Of a stretch of 64,000 bases of DNA, positions 1 to 10,184 are shown one piece after another (position 1 is the stretch's first letter; each line of letters starts with the position of its first letter). The notes under the pieces are model-generated. The model did not search any database. It was not told the origin of the DNA and was given only the letters and a program-made list of their open reading frames with translations. Position numbers and translations under genes: made by a program. Origin of the DNA: JAMXLO01 sp963799415 (GTDB lineage: Bacteria; Pseudomonadota; Alphaproteobacteria; Acetobacterales; Acetobacteraceae); the NCBI GenBank assembly GCA_963799415.1, contig CAWCXI010000005.1, positions 62,001 to 126,000 on the forward strand, in the 5' to 3' direction.

Positions 1-943
1 GCTTGCCCACGGCGATTCCCGCCGTGATGTTGGCGAGCATGGCCGCCTCGGGCAGCGCGGCGCCAGCACCAAGGGCCACCGCCAGCGCCGCTACCAGCGT
101 ATCGCCGGCGCCCGATACATCGGCGACCTCGCGCGCCCGCGTCGGCAGGTGCAATGGAGGCTCGTCGTGTCGCACGAGGGTGAGACCCTTTGCAGAGCGC
201 GTCACCAGCACTGCCGCGCAACCGGTGTCATCCAGCGCACGGCGTCCGGCGCGGTCGGCCTCGCTGTCGTCGTCAGCCTCGATCCGGGTCGCCTGACGCA
301 CTTCATACTCGTTAGGAGTCAGGACGGTGGCGCCACGATAACTGGCGAAATCCACCCGCTTCGGGTCGGCGATCACCATGCAACCGGATGACTGGCACTG
401 TGCCAGCACGCTGCACAACACCGAATCGCTCAATACGCCTTTGGCATAATCGGACAGCACCACCACGTTCGCGGTCCGCAGCGCATAGGAGAAGCGCTGG
501 ATCACACGGTCCGCAGTCGTATCGTCGATTGCCGCGGCGGTCTCCTCATCGAGCCGCAGCAACTGGTGCGTACCCACCATGAAACGAGTCTTGGCGGTGG
601 TCGGCCGCCCGGCGGCAGTCACGAGGTGCGGGACGATTCCGCTGCTTTCCAGCTGTCGGGCCAGCTCCGCGCCTTCCGCATCGTCGCCGATGACGCCGAC
701 CAGCGCGACCTGGCCGCCGAGGGTCGCGACATTCAGGGCGACGTTCGCCGCACCTCCAACGGTCGCCCGCCTGGCAGTGGGTCGCAGCACCGGGATGGGT
801 GCTTCCGGGGAAAGGCGGCTGGCACTGCCGCTGACGTAACGATCGAGCATGACGTCGCCGAGTACCAGCACGCGTGCGTCACCAAAGCGTCGAACGACCT
901 GTGCCAGTTCCGTATCGCCGATCTGCCCAGCCACCGCGTCCAT
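1..943 (-). CDS. rfaE1: D-glycero-beta-D-manno-heptose-7-phosphate kinase (RfaE1/HldE kinase domain), 3' end outside window
   Basis: PfkB-type sugar kinase that phosphorylates heptose 7-phosphate at C1 in ADP-heptose synthesis for the LPS inner core (family knowledge). The reverse strand gives 314 readable residues from ATG at 943. Early on it has LGDVMLDRY (about residues 28-36) and the GGAANVALN sugar-binding stretch (63-71). A TPNEYEV motif, typical of heptose kinases, follows, and near the window edge DVSGAGDTL, the PfkB catalytic signature with its Asp base. No stop codon occurs before base 1, so the protein runs off the window. I cannot tell whether it is the separate kinase RfaE1 or the N-terminal half of bifunctional HldE with a C-terminal nucleotidyltransferase. 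It is divergent from cysQ with about 140 bp between starts. Confidence 0.88.
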   Translation of the reverse strand, partial: MDAVAGQIGDTELAQVVRRFGDARVLVLGDVMLDRYVSGSASRLSPEAPIPVLRPTARRATVGGAANVALNVATLGGQVALVGVIGDDAEGAELARQLESSGIVPHLVTAAGRPTTAKTRFMVGTHQLLRLDEETAAAIDDTTADRVIQRFSYALRTANVVVLSDYAKGVLSDSVLCSVLAQCQSSGCMVIADPKRVDFASYRGATVLTPNEYEVRQATRIEADDDSEADRAGRRALDDTGCAAVLVTRSAKGLTLVRHDEPPLHLPTRAREVADVSGAGDTLVAALAVALGAGAALPEAAMLANITAGIAVGK

Positions 944-1083
944 GCGTTACTCATATCACGCTTGCCGAGGATATGCGCAACGACTGCGGCCGGGGCAGTC
1001 CTGTGGATGGGCGCCGCTCATCCGTGGCGGCCGACCGGCGACCGCGCGTTGCCACCCTGGCGTGCGACCGGTATGAGCGACGC

Positions 1084-1848
1084 ATGGACGATGATGCGCT
1101 GATCGAACTTGCTGCCGCGCTGGCGCTTGATGCCAGTGCCGCAATTCTGGCCGTTCGCCGGCGCGGCTTCGACGTGGTCCGCAAAGAGGACCGCTCACCC
1201 GTGACCGAGGCTGATCACGCGGCGGAGGCGATCATCGTCGCGGGCCTTCGCAGTGCGGCACCTGGCATTCCGGTGATCGCCGAGGAGGAAGCGGCGGCGG
1301 GCCGCATCACCGAGCCGACTGAGCAATACTGGTTGGTCGACCCCCTCGACGGCACCCGTGAGTTTGCCGCCGGCAATGATGAGTTCGCCGTCAACATCGG
1401 CCTGGTGCGCGATGGCGCGCCTGCGCTGGGTGTGGTGGCGATCCCGGCCACCGGCGAACTGTTCGCCGGTATTGTCGGACGCGGCGCCTGGAAGCGCGTC
1501 GGCGCAACGCAGGCCGCAGTCAGTGCGCGGCTTCCGCCGGAGGAAGGGCTTACAGTTCTGGCTAGCCGCTATCACGGCAGCAGCACGCGGCTCGACGATT
1601 TCCTGCGCGACAAGCGCGTGGCGAAGGTGATCAATTTTGGTTCGAGTGTGAAATTCTGTCGGCTGGCAGAGGGTATCGCTGACCTGTATCCGCGCTTTGG
1701 CCGCACGATGGAGTGGGATACCTGCGCGCCGCAGGCGGTGCTCGAGGCGGCCGGCGGCACTGTTCGCACATTTGATGGCGCTGGACTGCGCTACGGCAAG
1801 CCGGTTTGGGAGAACCCTCACTTCGTCTGTACCGGGCGACTGCCATAG
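1084..1848 (+). CDS. cysQ: 3'(2'),5'-bisphosphate nucleotidase CysQ
   Basis: Inositol-monophosphatase-fold enzyme that removes a phosphate from PAP/PAPS, recycling the by-product of sulfate assimilation. The 254-aa product fits CysQ length. Metal-binding and catalytic motifs are visible: EEEAA (about residue 62-66), DPLDGTREF (about 81-89) and EWDTCAPQAVLEAAGG near the C-terminus (family WDxAA-like signature). The frame stays open upstream to 874, but that extension is low-complexity and Arg-rich and overlaps the promoter region of the divergent heptose kinase, so I chose ATG 1084, preceded by a GAG-containing stretch. Other members of this fold act on inositol phosphates; the TREF variant after DPLDG favours CysQ. 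Confidence 0.9.
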   Translation: MDDDALIELAAALALDASAAILAVRRRGFDVVRKEDRSPVTEADHAAEAIIVAGLRSAAPGIPVIAEEEAAAGRITEPTEQYWLVDPLDGTREFAAGNDEFAVNIGLVRDGAPALGVVAIPATGELFAGIVGRGAWKRVGATQAAVSARLPPEEGLTVLASRYHGSSTRLDDFLRDKRVAKVINFGSSVKFCRLAEGIADLYPRFGRTMEWDTCAPQAVLEAAGGTVRTFDGAGLRYGKPVWENPHFVCTGRLP

Positions 1849-2098
1849 CCGCTCGCTTCGCGGCCTTGTCACCGCCACCAAATGCGGTCACACCACAAAC
1901 GGGCTCTGGGAACTCGGTAGATTTGCGGTGGCACACAAGGTGATGTTCGGGGGGAATCACAGTCGGCTACACTTCGGTCGTGGTCGTCCGTAATTACTGG
2001 TGCGACGGGGTGCCATTTTCGCAATTCACAGTCGGGATCGGCCGGCGGTGCTGCCTTCATTTGCCGAGAGACGAGTCATATCGAGAAGGAGCTAGATT

Positions 2099-2563
2099 GT
2101 GAGGGCACCGTGTTCTATCGTTACTGTCCGCTGGGTCGGCCTCGCGTTGCTGCTTGCCACGAGCGGATGCTCCAATGTTGCAAAGCCGGGACCGCAAAGT
2201 GTGGCGGGGATGTCTCCGGATGGCACCGTCAGCATGAGTGAAGTCATGGCCGTTGGCGCTGAGGGAGGAAAAGGCACGCTAACTTTCCAAGGGCATCCTT
2301 ATCCATTCCAGCTTGTCGGCGGGGTGACCGGCGGTGGCGGAGCCGCCGACTCTCAAGTGCGTGGCGAGGTCTACAGCTTGCACAGCGTTTCCGACTTCAA
2401 AGGGCTATATACTCAAAGCAGCGGCGGCCCTGGGTTGTCGATGTCGGGTGCCAGCGATCTTTGGCTGCGCAACGCGGCCGGGGTGGTGCTTCATCTGAAG
2501 GGAACGCAGGAGGGCATGACACTAAGCTTGGGCCGTGAAGAAATCCTGATCGAGATGCTCTGA
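2099..2563 (+). CDS. Putative exported lipoprotein, possibly DUF1134/EipA-like
   Basis: The 154-aa product starts at GTG 2099, seven bases after AGGAG (2087-2091), which settles the start. A hydrophobic N-terminal segment ends in LLATSGC, a good lipobox with Cys at about residue 24, so a lipid-anchored envelope protein is likely. The mature part has a GKGTL...GGVTGGGGA region, a VYSLHSVSDFKGLYTQ segment and a C-terminal LHLKGTQEGMTLSLGREEI stretch. This layout recalls the DUF1134/EipA envelope-integrity proteins of alphaproteobacteria, but that is a recollection of pattern, not a search result. It stands alone, with about 250 bp on its 5' side. No catalytic motif is visible. Confidence 0.6.
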   Translation: MRAPCSIVTVRWVGLALLLATSGCSNVAKPGPQSVAGMSPDGTVSMSEVMAVGAEGGKGTLTFQGHPYPFQLVGGVTGGGGAADSQVRGEVYSLHSVSDFKGLYTQSSGGPGLSMSGASDLWLRNAAGVVLHLKGTQEGMTLSLGREEILIEML

Positions 2564-2746
2564 CATTACCATCGTAGAGGTTGGACCGAGCTTCCCACCT
2601 ACGCGAGACGCAAGCTATTCACTCGTGGCGCCGAGCGGTTTGAGTGCCTTGCGCTAAAGTGGCGCAGGCCGGATAAAACCCGGGGGAGCGGCTTCCACCA
2701 TTTCATTGTCGGAGTGCCAATGGTGTATAATGAGGAAGAGAGGGCG

Positions 2747-3424
2747 ATGTCGAATTTTCGAACGGCAGTGTCGCTGATGATCGCGGCGGTCTTGGTTGGC
2801 GCCTCTGGGTCGGTGTTTGCGCAGGGTTCGACGGCTGCGCCGCAGAACACGCCGACAGAGAAGACAATCGGTATGCCGAGCAAGCCGGACTCGGCTAAGG
2901 TAGAGCCGTCTCTGATCGTAATGAATGCGGCGGGCGCGACACTAGATAATAGCAAGCTGACCCTGACCGGCATCGCACCCAGTGCGATCATTTTCGCGGA
3001 CCGCCCGACGCGGGCGGCAGGGCATGCATTGACCGTTCATCTGCTGGAGGAATGGGGCAGTGCGGCCGACGCCAGTTTCGCGAAGGATCCACCAAATGCG
3101 ACTGTGTCGGCGTTCAGCAAAGACGGCTCGCTTACCAGAGATGCCGTGGTCGTGCTGAAGAATCCGAGTCTTCAGGGCGATAAGTTGACGTTCGAGGTGC
3201 AGGTTCTGGAAGGCGATCTGAAAGGAGCCGACGGGCCCGCTTCAGTGTTCATCGACATCATCGGCCTGCCGTTCACGCCGCTGTCGTTTGCGGGCGTTGC
3301 GCGTCGCACCGCCTATCGTGCGGCAATGTACAATGCTGCGACCCGCCCATATTACGGCTACCCGCCCGCCTACTATCCGCCGCCGCCGCGCTGTGGCTAT
3401 TATCCGCTTCCGCCATGCTATTGA
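2747..3424 (+). CDS. Exported hypothetical protein with Tyr/Pro-rich tail
   Basis: Unrecognised. From ATG 2747 the 225-aa product begins MSNFRTAVSLMIAAVLVGA followed by SVFAQ, a clear Sec signal peptide with cleavage near residue 25-27. The purine-rich GAGGAAGAGAGGGCG just upstream supports this start; an in-frame ATG at 2714 would add 11 residues before the signal and is less likely. The mature region is soluble and mixed alpha/beta in look, without cysteines until the end. The last 25 residues are rich in Tyr, Pro and Gly with two Cys (ending PPRCGYYPLPPCY), a tail often seen in surface or periplasmic proteins that stick to one another. No domain could be named. Confidence 0.55.
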   Translation: MSNFRTAVSLMIAAVLVGASGSVFAQGSTAAPQNTPTEKTIGMPSKPDSAKVEPSLIVMNAAGATLDNSKLTLTGIAPSAIIFADRPTRAAGHALTVHLLEEWGSAADASFAKDPPNATVSAFSKDGSLTRDAVVVLKNPSLQGDKLTFEVQVLEGDLKGADGPASVFIDIIGLPFTPLSFAGVARRTAYRAAMYNAATRPYYGYPPAYYPPPPRCGYYPLPPCY

Positions 3425-3510
3425 GCCCGCGCGGCAGATTGGCGTTTCCTGGCCGAGCGTGCGTTACACGCTGCTACGCGCTGCCTGCAGAAGATCGATG
3501 AGCAGCGAGC

Positions 3511-4188
3511 ATGAGCGCAGCAAGCCCCCGGGTTCTGTTCGTCTATTTCAGCGTGAGCCGACAAACTCTCAGGGTGGTCGAGGCCATGACGGATACGTTG
3601 CGCAAGCGAGGCTGCGATGTTCAACAGGCGCGGATCGAGTTTACCGATCCTCGCTACGCCGATCGGTTTTCGCATTTCCCATTCAAGCATCCTTACCTTC
3701 TGATGGCCGGGATGCTTTTACCGCAACTTAGCCACGCGATTGGACAGATACGCGTGCCGGACACGGTGCGAGAAGGTGACTACGACCTCGTCTGCATTGG
3801 GTCACCAACGTGGTGGCTCAACCCCTGCATGCCGATCCGCTCATTCATGGAGTCAGACATCGCTGGGGCGGTTCTCGCCGGTAAGCGGTTCGCCGCCATA
3901 GTGGTTTGCCACCGCTATTGGAAGAACAACCTGGCGACGGTAAAGAAGCTGGGAGTCGGAAAGGGAGGTAAATTCGTCAAGGGCACTCATTTCATCTCCG
4001 CAGGCGGCCCAATTGGCTCGATGCTGGCGCTGATGAGTTATTTCGAGACGGGGGTGATCAAGGGCCGCTATTTCGGGGTGAAAATCCCCCCGGCAAACCT
4101 GCAGCCGAGCTACGTCAGGGAGTCTCAGGCGTTCGCTGGCGAATTGGCCGACAGTATGGGCTGCACCAACGAAAGCAGCGCAGCATAG
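3511..4188 (+). CDS. Flavodoxin-like / NAD(P)H-quinone reductase-fold protein
   Basis: The 225-aa product opens with a beta strand and phosphate-binding loop of flavodoxin type (RVLFVYFSVSRQTLRVVEAM, about residues 7-26), where Ser/Thr residues would hold the FMN phosphate. The central GSPTWWLNPCMPIRSFME (about 98-115) matches the second flavin-loop position (GSPTW) of flavodoxin-like proteins. The rest looks like a longer WrbA/dialkylecorsulfon-type relative rather than an electron-carrier flavodoxin, which would be about 140-170 aa. No signal peptide. A hydrophobic stretch PYLLMAGMLLPQL (about 68-80) may be an interface. The gene sits alone before the sulfatase; no operon partner is evident. 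FMN binding is inferred from fold motifs only. Confidence 0.68.
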   Translation: MSAASPRVLFVYFSVSRQTLRVVEAMTDTLRKRGCDVQQARIEFTDPRYADRFSHFPFKHPYLLMAGMLLPQLSHAIGQIRVPDTVREGDYDLVCIGSPTWWLNPCMPIRSFMESDIAGAVLAGKRFAAIVVCHRYWKNNLATVKKLGVGKGGKFVKGTHFISAGGPIGSMLALMSYFETGVIKGRYFGVKIPPANLQPSYVRESQAFAGELADSMGCTNESSAA

Positions 4189-4298
4189 TCGCACGACGCG
4201 CACTGGCGAAGCCCAGAGGAAGGGCGCATAGCCACCCACGTTGCTGCTAAGAGTATCGGCGAAACCAGGCGCTACGATTTCGACAGGATGACAGGTTC

Positions 4299-5808
4299 AT
4301 GGCGGACAAGAAAAAGCCGAATGTTCTCCTTATCCTCGCCGATGATGTCGGCTGGTTCGACGTGGGTGCCTACCATCGCGGCATGATGGGTGCGCCGACG
4401 CCCAATATCGATCGCATCGCGCGTGAAGGCGTCCTGCTGACAGATTGCTACGCGCAGGCGAGTTGCACGGCCGGCCGCGCCGCCTTCATCACCGGGCAGC
4501 TTCCGATGCGAACGGGCCTGACCACGGTCGGACTGCCTGGAGCGCCTCAGGGGCTCCAGGCCGAAGACCCGACGTTGGCCGAACTGCTCAAGCCCGAAGG
4601 TTACATGACAGCGCAGATCGGCAAGAATCACCTCGGCGACCGCAACGAATATCTACCGACTGTTCACGGCTTCGATGAATTCCACGGCAACCTCTATCAC
4701 CTCAATGCCGAGGAAGAGCCGGAGCAGCCGGATTATCCCAAGGAACTTCCGGTCTTCCAGAATTTCTTCAAGCCGCGCGGCGTGCTGGATTGCCAAGGCG
4801 ACGGACATCGATGATCCCACTGAGGATCCTCGCTTTGGAAGAGTGGGCAAGCAGACTATCCAGGATACCGGGCCGCTGACGCGTAAGCGGATGGAAACGA
4901 TCGAGGACGATCTGCTCGCACGCTCATTGGATTTCATCGCGCGCGCCCACGCAGCGGACAAGCCATTCTTGCTGTGGCACAACACGACCCGGATGCATGT
5001 GTGGACCCGCCTGTCCGAACGTTGGCGCGACAAGACCAGGTTTGGCCTCTACGCCGACGGAATGCAGGAACTCGATTGGGTAGTGGGAGAACTCCTCGCC
5101 AAGCTCGACGAGCTCGGGATCGCCGACAACACGATCGTCATCTTTACCACGGACAACGGCGCGGAAAAGTTCAGTTGGCCCGATGGTGGCACGTCGCCGT
5201 TCCGTGGCGAAAAAGGGCTGGGATGGGAGGGCGGATTTCGGGCGCCGTTCCTGATGCGCTGGCCAGGAAAAATCCAGCCGGGACAGGTGCTGAACGGCAT
5301 CTTTTCGCTGGAGGACGTGGTGCCGACAGTGATGGCTGCTGCCGGCGTCCCCGATATCAAGGAGAAGCTGCTGAACGGATACCAGGCCGGCACCAAGCAT
5401 TTCCGCGTGCATCTCGACGGCTACAATCAGCTCCCCTACCTCACCGGCGGCAGCGGCGAGTCACCGCGACATGAATTCTTCTACTACGGAGAACATGACT
5501 TGTTTGCTATCCGCTACCAGAACTGGAAGATCCATTTTCAGGTCAAGGATGACTGGTTCGCCGGGGCGCTGATGCGACCAACTGTCCCGCGCCCGGTCAA
5601 TCTCCGGGTCGATCCGTTCGAGCAGCATATGGAAGCCCCAGGCTACCCGCTCTACGCCGGGGAGAAGCTTTGGACGATCATGCCGGCTGCCTACATTCTG
5701 AAGCTGCATGCGGAGACCTTCACGAACTTTCCGCCACGCCAGGCACCCCCGGACTTCAATCCCAGCGATATGCTGAAGCACGCGATGAGCGCAGCCGCCC
5801 ACGTTTGA
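4299..5808 (+). pseudogene. Arylsulfatase (sulfatase family), one-base frameshift
   Basis: Sulfatase-family hydrolase of sulfate esters. The first 165 residues contain the Asp-Asp metal site (NVLLILADDVGW, about 8-19) and the formylglycine signature C-T-A-G-R with Cys56, a variant of the usual C-x-P-x-R. The rest continues in the next frame from about 4795 (KATDIDDPTED...) with a later FTTDNGAE metal motif and ends at 5808. The switch is explained by one extra C at 4793-4794 (TGCCAAGG). Removing it gives a continuous 502-aa protein of normal family length with no other defect, so a sequence error is the simplest reading, though a recent inactivating mutation is possible. Neither fragment has a signal peptide, suggesting a cytoplasmic enzyme. 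Confidence 0.85.
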
Positions 5809-5907
5809 TGTTGAGGGACCGCTGTCAGTCGACAGAAAATCGCCGATCCTGGACATCCAGCCGCGGCTATGTCTTTGATCCAGCCTTATAAGTCTGAATG
5901 GCGCGAC

Positions 5908-6993
5908 ATGACACGGCCCATCGAATTCATCGGCATGATTCATCACCGCCACGCTTCGGAGATCCATCCGCCGGGGCCGCTGCTGTTCGATCGCGGCTAC
6001 GTCCGCGATTTCGCCAAGGCAGCGGAGGCGGCGAGCTTCGATCGCGTGCTGGTGGGTTATTTCTCCGACGGACCCGACGGGTTCCTGTTGGCCGCGTACG
6101 CCGCAGCACATACAGAGCGGCTCAGCTTCCTTGTCGCGCATCGGCCAGGGTTCGTCGCACCGACGTTGGCCGCGCGCAAGTTCGCAACGTTAGATCAGGT
6201 CACCGGCGGCCGCGCCGCTATCCATGTGATCTCCGGCGGCGACGATGTCGATCAGTTGCGCGATGGCGACACGCTGCCGAAGGACGAACGCTACGCGCGC
6301 ACCGATGAGTACGTGCATATCCTTAAACGCATCTGGACCGAGAATGGCCCGGTGGATCATGCGGGGAAATACTATCGCTTTGTCGGTGCCTCGACCGCGA
6401 TGCGCTGCGTGCAGCAACCGCGCATTCCAATATACTTTGGCGGCGCCTCTGATTCAGCGATCGCCGTTGCCGGCAAGCACGCCGACGTCTACGCGCTTTG
6501 GGGCGAGACCCACGCCCAGGTACGCGAACTCACCGAGCGGGTGCGTGCGGCGGCTGCACAGCATGGGCGCGAGGTGCGGTTCAGCTTGTCGTTCCGGCCG
6601 ATCCTCGCACCGACCGAAGACGAGGCCTGGGCGCGCGCGGAACAGATCAAGCAGCGGATCGCCGAATTGCGCGCGAAGGCCGGGCTTGGTCCGCGCGAGC
6701 CGGCCAACGAGGGCTCGCGCCGGCTGCTTGCTGCCGCAGCACAGGGTGAACGTCTGGACAAGCGGCTGTGGACCGGCGCCGCGATGCTGACCGGTGCGAG
6801 AGGCAACACCACAAGCTTGGTGGGCACGCCGCTTCAGGTGGCCGAGGCGCTGTGCGACTACCACGATCTGGGTATCACCACGTTCCTGATCCGCGGCTTC
6901 GATCCGCTCGATGACGCGATCGAATACGGACGCAGCCTGTTGCCGCTGGCACGGAAGCTGATCGCCGAGCGCTCGCGTCTCGCAGCGGAGTAG
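5908..6993 (+). CDS. LLM-class flavin-dependent monooxygenase (alkanesulfonate monooxygenase SsuD-like)
   Basis: Bacterial luciferase-like TIM-barrel monooxygenase that uses FMNH2 from a separate reductase. The 361-aa product starts MTRPIEFIGMIHHRHASEIH and has the substrate/flavin-site layout of SsuD-type enzymes: FLVAHRPGFVAPTLAARK (about 71-88) and GRAAIHVISGGDDVDQ (about 98-113), which in this family binds FMN phosphate and substrate. YFGGASDSAIAVAGKHADVY follows in the middle. An in-frame ATG at 5869 would add 13 residues; neither start has a strong ribosome site. It follows the sulfatase gene on the same strand by about 100 bp. With sulfatase, ABC importer and sulfite dehydrogenase in the window, a role in organosulfur use is plausible, but substrate cannot be read from sequence. 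Confidence 0.82.
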   Translation: MTRPIEFIGMIHHRHASEIHPPGPLLFDRGYVRDFAKAAEAASFDRVLVGYFSDGPDGFLLAAYAAAHTERLSFLVAHRPGFVAPTLAARKFATLDQVTGGRAAIHVISGGDDVDQLRDGDTLPKDERYARTDEYVHILKRIWTENGPVDHAGKYYRFVGASTAMRCVQQPRIPIYFGGASDSAIAVAGKHADVYALWGETHAQVRELTERVRAAAAQHGREVRFSLSFRPILAPTEDEAWARAEQIKQRIAELRAKAGLGPREPANEGSRRLLAAAAQGERLDKRLWTGAAMLTGARGNTTSLVGTPLQVAEALCDYHDLGITTFLIRGFDPLDDAIEYGRSLLPLARKLIAERSRLAAE

Positions 6994-7060
6994 GCGTGGC
7001 GCTTACTCACGCACCGCGTCAAAAAACCCTAGTTAGGACTTCATCTGTGGGATTTTTCCG

Positions 7061-8354
7061 CTAGGCCATTTGCCGCTCGGGAGCATGCTCCAGACTGACG
7101 TCATGGGCGAAACCGAGAATGATGCCAGCGGCGCCCACCACCAGCGCGCCCAACACGAGCAGTCCATAGGTGTAGCTGCCGGTCCCGGTCGCGTCCTTCA
7201 TCAAGCCCATCATCCACGGTGCCAGGAACGCGCCCAGGGCGGCGAAAGAGTTGATATACGCAATGCCGACTGCGGCTGACGCACCAGTCAAAAATGAAGG
7301 TGCGAGACTCCAGAACACAGGGTTGCACGCGTTCAGACCGACGGCAGAGATGGTGAACGCAATCATCTTCAATACCGGGTCATCCAGCACCGCCGCGGCC
7401 GCCACGCCTACGAGCGTCATGGCAACCAGCAGGTGTCCCTTGCGCTCCATCTTGCGATCGGAACGCCGCCCCCACCAGATCATTGCTGCAGCGCCGGCCG
7501 CGGCGGGATGATCGACACCCAGCCAGTCTGCATATTGGTCAGGCCAAACCCCTTCACAATAGTTGGTAGAAAGAAACCAACGCCAAATAGCAACGAAGCC
7601 AGAGTGAAGCACACCAACCCCAAGGCAACAACCCGAGGATTGAAGAATGTCTGTATCACGCTCAGTTGCAGCTGCTGCTGTTTGATCGCGTGCTCGGTAT
7701 TGATTCTGTTAGCCAGCCATTGGCGCTCATCCGTCTCCAACCATCCTGCTTCGGTCGGCCGCTCTGTAAGGTAGAACCAGGTGATGAAACCGAGCAAAAT
7801 CGGAGGAAGACCCTCGATCAGGAACAGCCATTGCCAGCCGCGCAATCCAAGAATGCCGTCCAGGTAAAGCAATGCGGTCGATATCGGTGACCCGATCGCA
7901 GAAGATAGAGGAATGCAGGCCATGAAGAGCCCGGTCACGCGGGCCCGGTAGGTACCCGGAAACCAGTTGGTCAGATAATAGATGATACCGGGGAAGAACC
8001 GGCCTCGGCGCCCCCCAGCAATGCACGCAAGATATAGAAACTGTTCTTTCCCGAGACGAACACCATGCAGCTGGCCAACGCGCCCCATGTGATCATGATG
8101 CGAGCAATCCAGGGGCGAGTACCAACCTTGACCAGCACGAGGTTCGATGGAGCCTCACCGAGCATATACGTGACGAACATGATGCCGGCACCAAAGCCGA
8201 ACACCGATGCGGTGAAATGCAGGTCCTGATTCATTTGCAACGCGGCAAAGCCGACATTGACGCGGTCCAGAAAGCAGAAGAAGTAGCACAACATCAGGAA
8301 GGGCACGAGACGCCACGCCACTTTGCCCATTGTACGCTGCTCAAGCGCATCCAT
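7061..8354 (-). pseudogene. MFS transporter, anion:cation symporter (ACS) family, two one-base frameshifts
   Basis: Twelve-helix inner-membrane transporter of the ACS group (glucarate, phthalate, tartrate and similar organic anions). It starts at ATG 8354 with GGAGG eight bases upstream. The first frame gives MDALEQRTMGKVAWRL and the signature YFFCFLDRVNVGFAAL. It shifts near 7997 (AA where AAA would keep frame) into FFPGIIYYLTNWFPGTYRA, and again near 7505 (GGG where GGGG would) into AMIWWGRRSDRKMERKG and the C-terminal half. Restoring both bases yields about 431 aa, exactly family size. It lies downstream of hyuAB on the same strand, about 255 bp away, so it may import the hydantoinase substrate. 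Both lesions are homopolymer losses, which suggests sequencing error. Confidence 0.82.
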
Positions 8355-8609
8355 TGTGCGACCTCCCTCCATGGTTATGAATTTTATTGCGAGTCCGTTT
8401 TTCCTCTTTCGATGACCCACTCAAGGACCGGGTAGTTTGGCTCCTGCGGAAAGTGGTTTGTCAAGCACTCAAAGTCTTCTCCGATTGGGCCGGGGATTCG
8501 ACGTGTTCCTCTTCTATGTCCCATGCCGCGATCGCTGCGAGCTGCTCGCGATCAGTGGTGCTTACCTCTGTTCGCATCCTCGCAGGGGTCAGGAAATCCT
8601 AATTGAGAC

Positions 8610-10184
8610 TCACCCGCCGCGTTCCGCGGGTGGCCCATAACCACCGGAGCCGGCAGTGATCACTTCGATGATCTCGCCCTGCCGCAATGCGCCCGAACCG
8701 TGGTCGAACGGTATCGCGCCACCGCGGAGCACAACGTTCGCCTTGCCGCCGGGCAGGCCGCCGAACAGACCCCACGGCGCGGACAGCCTGCGGGCGATGT
8801 CCACACGGACGCGACACGGCGCCTCGGCGCGATACACGCGACGCAGACCCATACCGCCGCGATGCCGACCCAACCCTTCTGAGCCGTCCACCAGCTCATA
8901 GCGAAGCAGCGTCAACGGATACTCGATCTCCAGCGCCTCGACCGGCAGGTTTGACGTGTTCGTCATATGCACGTGCACACCGTCCAACCCATCCTTCGTC
9001 GCCCGCGCGCCGGAACCGCCGCCGATCGTCTCCAGATAGACCCAGAGCGAATTGTCCTTCGGCTGATGGCCGGCGAAGGTGATCGAGGTGCAGGCGCCGT
9101 TGGTCGCGGCGATGACGCGCTCCGGCACCGCCTCAGACAGCGCACCGAAAATCAGATCGACGACGCGCTGGCACATCCCAAGTCTGCCATTCACCGCGGC
9201 AGGATGCACGCAATTGACGACACTGCCCTCCGGGGCGGTGACGTGCAATGGACGCGCGAGACCGGCATTCGGCAGGATCGTCGGGTCAACCAGCGTCTTC
9301 ACCGCGTAGTAGACCGTGGAGAGCAGCGCCGTATAGGTCATGTTAAGTCCGGCACGGACCTGTGGCGGCCCGGTGAAATGCAGATCCATCTCGTCGCCTC
9401 GCACGATGATCTCGCACGACAGTGCGAGTTCGCCGTCGATCTCCGGACAGTCGTAGCGGTCGGCAAAGCGATATGTTCCGTCGGGAATTGCGGCGATGCC
9501 GGCGCGCATCTTGCGTTCGGCGTAGTCCTGCAGAGCATCGCCAGCGGCGAGCACGGTGTCGCGGCCGTACTTCGCGCACAGCGCCTGCATCCGTTGCATG
9601 CCTAACCGGTTGGCCGCCATCTGCGCGCGGAAATCTGACAGACGTTCACGTGGCACCTGGCAGTTCAGCAGGATCAGTTCCTGCACGTCGCGTTGTAGCT
9701 CGCCGCCGCGATACAGGCGGATCGGTGGGATCCGCAGGCCCTCCTGGTAGATGTGTGCGTGCCCGCGATCGGCAAAGTCGGCGTGATGTGCCAGGTTCAC
9801 CGCGAAGGCGATGATGCGCCCATCGACGAAGACTGGTTCCGCCAGGACTATGTCGGGAAGGTGCGTGCCGCCACCCTCGTAGGCGTCGTTGCCGCAGAAC
9901 GCGTCGCCCGGCTGCATATGCTCGATCGGATGGCGCTTCAGGATATGCGGGATCAGGCCGATGAAGCTGCCCAGATGCATCGGGATGTGCTCGGCCTGGC
10001 AAAGCGTGTCGCCATGAATATCGAACAGCGCTGTGGAGCAGTCCCGGCGTTCCTTGATGTTTGTGGAGTAGGAGGCACGGATCAGCGCCTCGCCCATCTC
10101 GTCGGTAATCGAGGCGAGAGCACTGCCGATCACCTCGACGGTAATCGGATCGATCCCGATCGCACCGGCTCCTGCGTCGTTCAT
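8610..10184 (-). CDS. hyuB: Hydantoinase B / oxoprolinase beta-type subunit
   Basis: Subunit B of an ATP-dependent hydantoinase/5-oxoprolinase-type ring-opening amidohydrolase. The 524-aa product from ATG 10184 starts near DPITVEVIGSALASITDEMG and carries the family signatures CSTALFDIHGD, HIPMHLGSF, GDAFCGNDAYEGGGTHLPDI and a Gly-rich C-terminus (GGLPGGKANVVLRGG, ending AGSGGYGPP). Its start overlaps the stop of hyuA by four bases (ATGA, 10181-10184), so the two are translationally coupled and should form one complex. An upstream in-frame extension to 10301 lies inside hyuA and is a shadow. Substrate (hydantoin, oxoproline, acetophenone or N-methylhydantoin) cannot be decided from sequence. 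Confidence 0.92.
   Translation of the reverse strand: MNDAGAGAIGIDPITVEVIGSALASITDEMGEALIRASYSTNIKERRDCSTALFDIHGDTLCQAEHIPMHLGSFIGLIPHILKRHPIEHMQPGDAFCGNDAYEGGGTHLPDIVLAEPVFVDGRIIAFAVNLAHHADFADRGHAHIYQEGLRIPPIRLYRGGELQRDVQELILLNCQVPRERLSDFRAQMAANRLGMQRMQALCAKYGRDTVLAAGDALQDYAERKMRAGIAAIPDGTYRFADRYDCPEIDGELALSCEIIVRGDEMDLHFTGPPQVRAGLNMTYTALLSTVYYAVKTLVDPTILPNAGLARPLHVTAPEGSVVNCVHPAAVNGRLGMCQRVVDLIFGALSEAVPERVIAATNGACTSITFAGHQPKDNSLWVYLETIGGGSGARATKDGLDGVHVHMTNTSNLPVEALEIEYPLTLLRYELVDGSEGLGRHRGGMGLRRVYRAEAPCRVRVDIARRLSAPWGLFGGLPGGKANVVLRGGAIPFDHGSGALRQGEIIEVITAGSGGYGPPAERGG

Noticed and set aside
4780..4810. Programmed frameshifting in the sulfatase gene
   Set aside because: No slippery heptamer or stimulatory structure is seen, sulfatases are not known to use it, and ten other unrelated genes have similar lesions.
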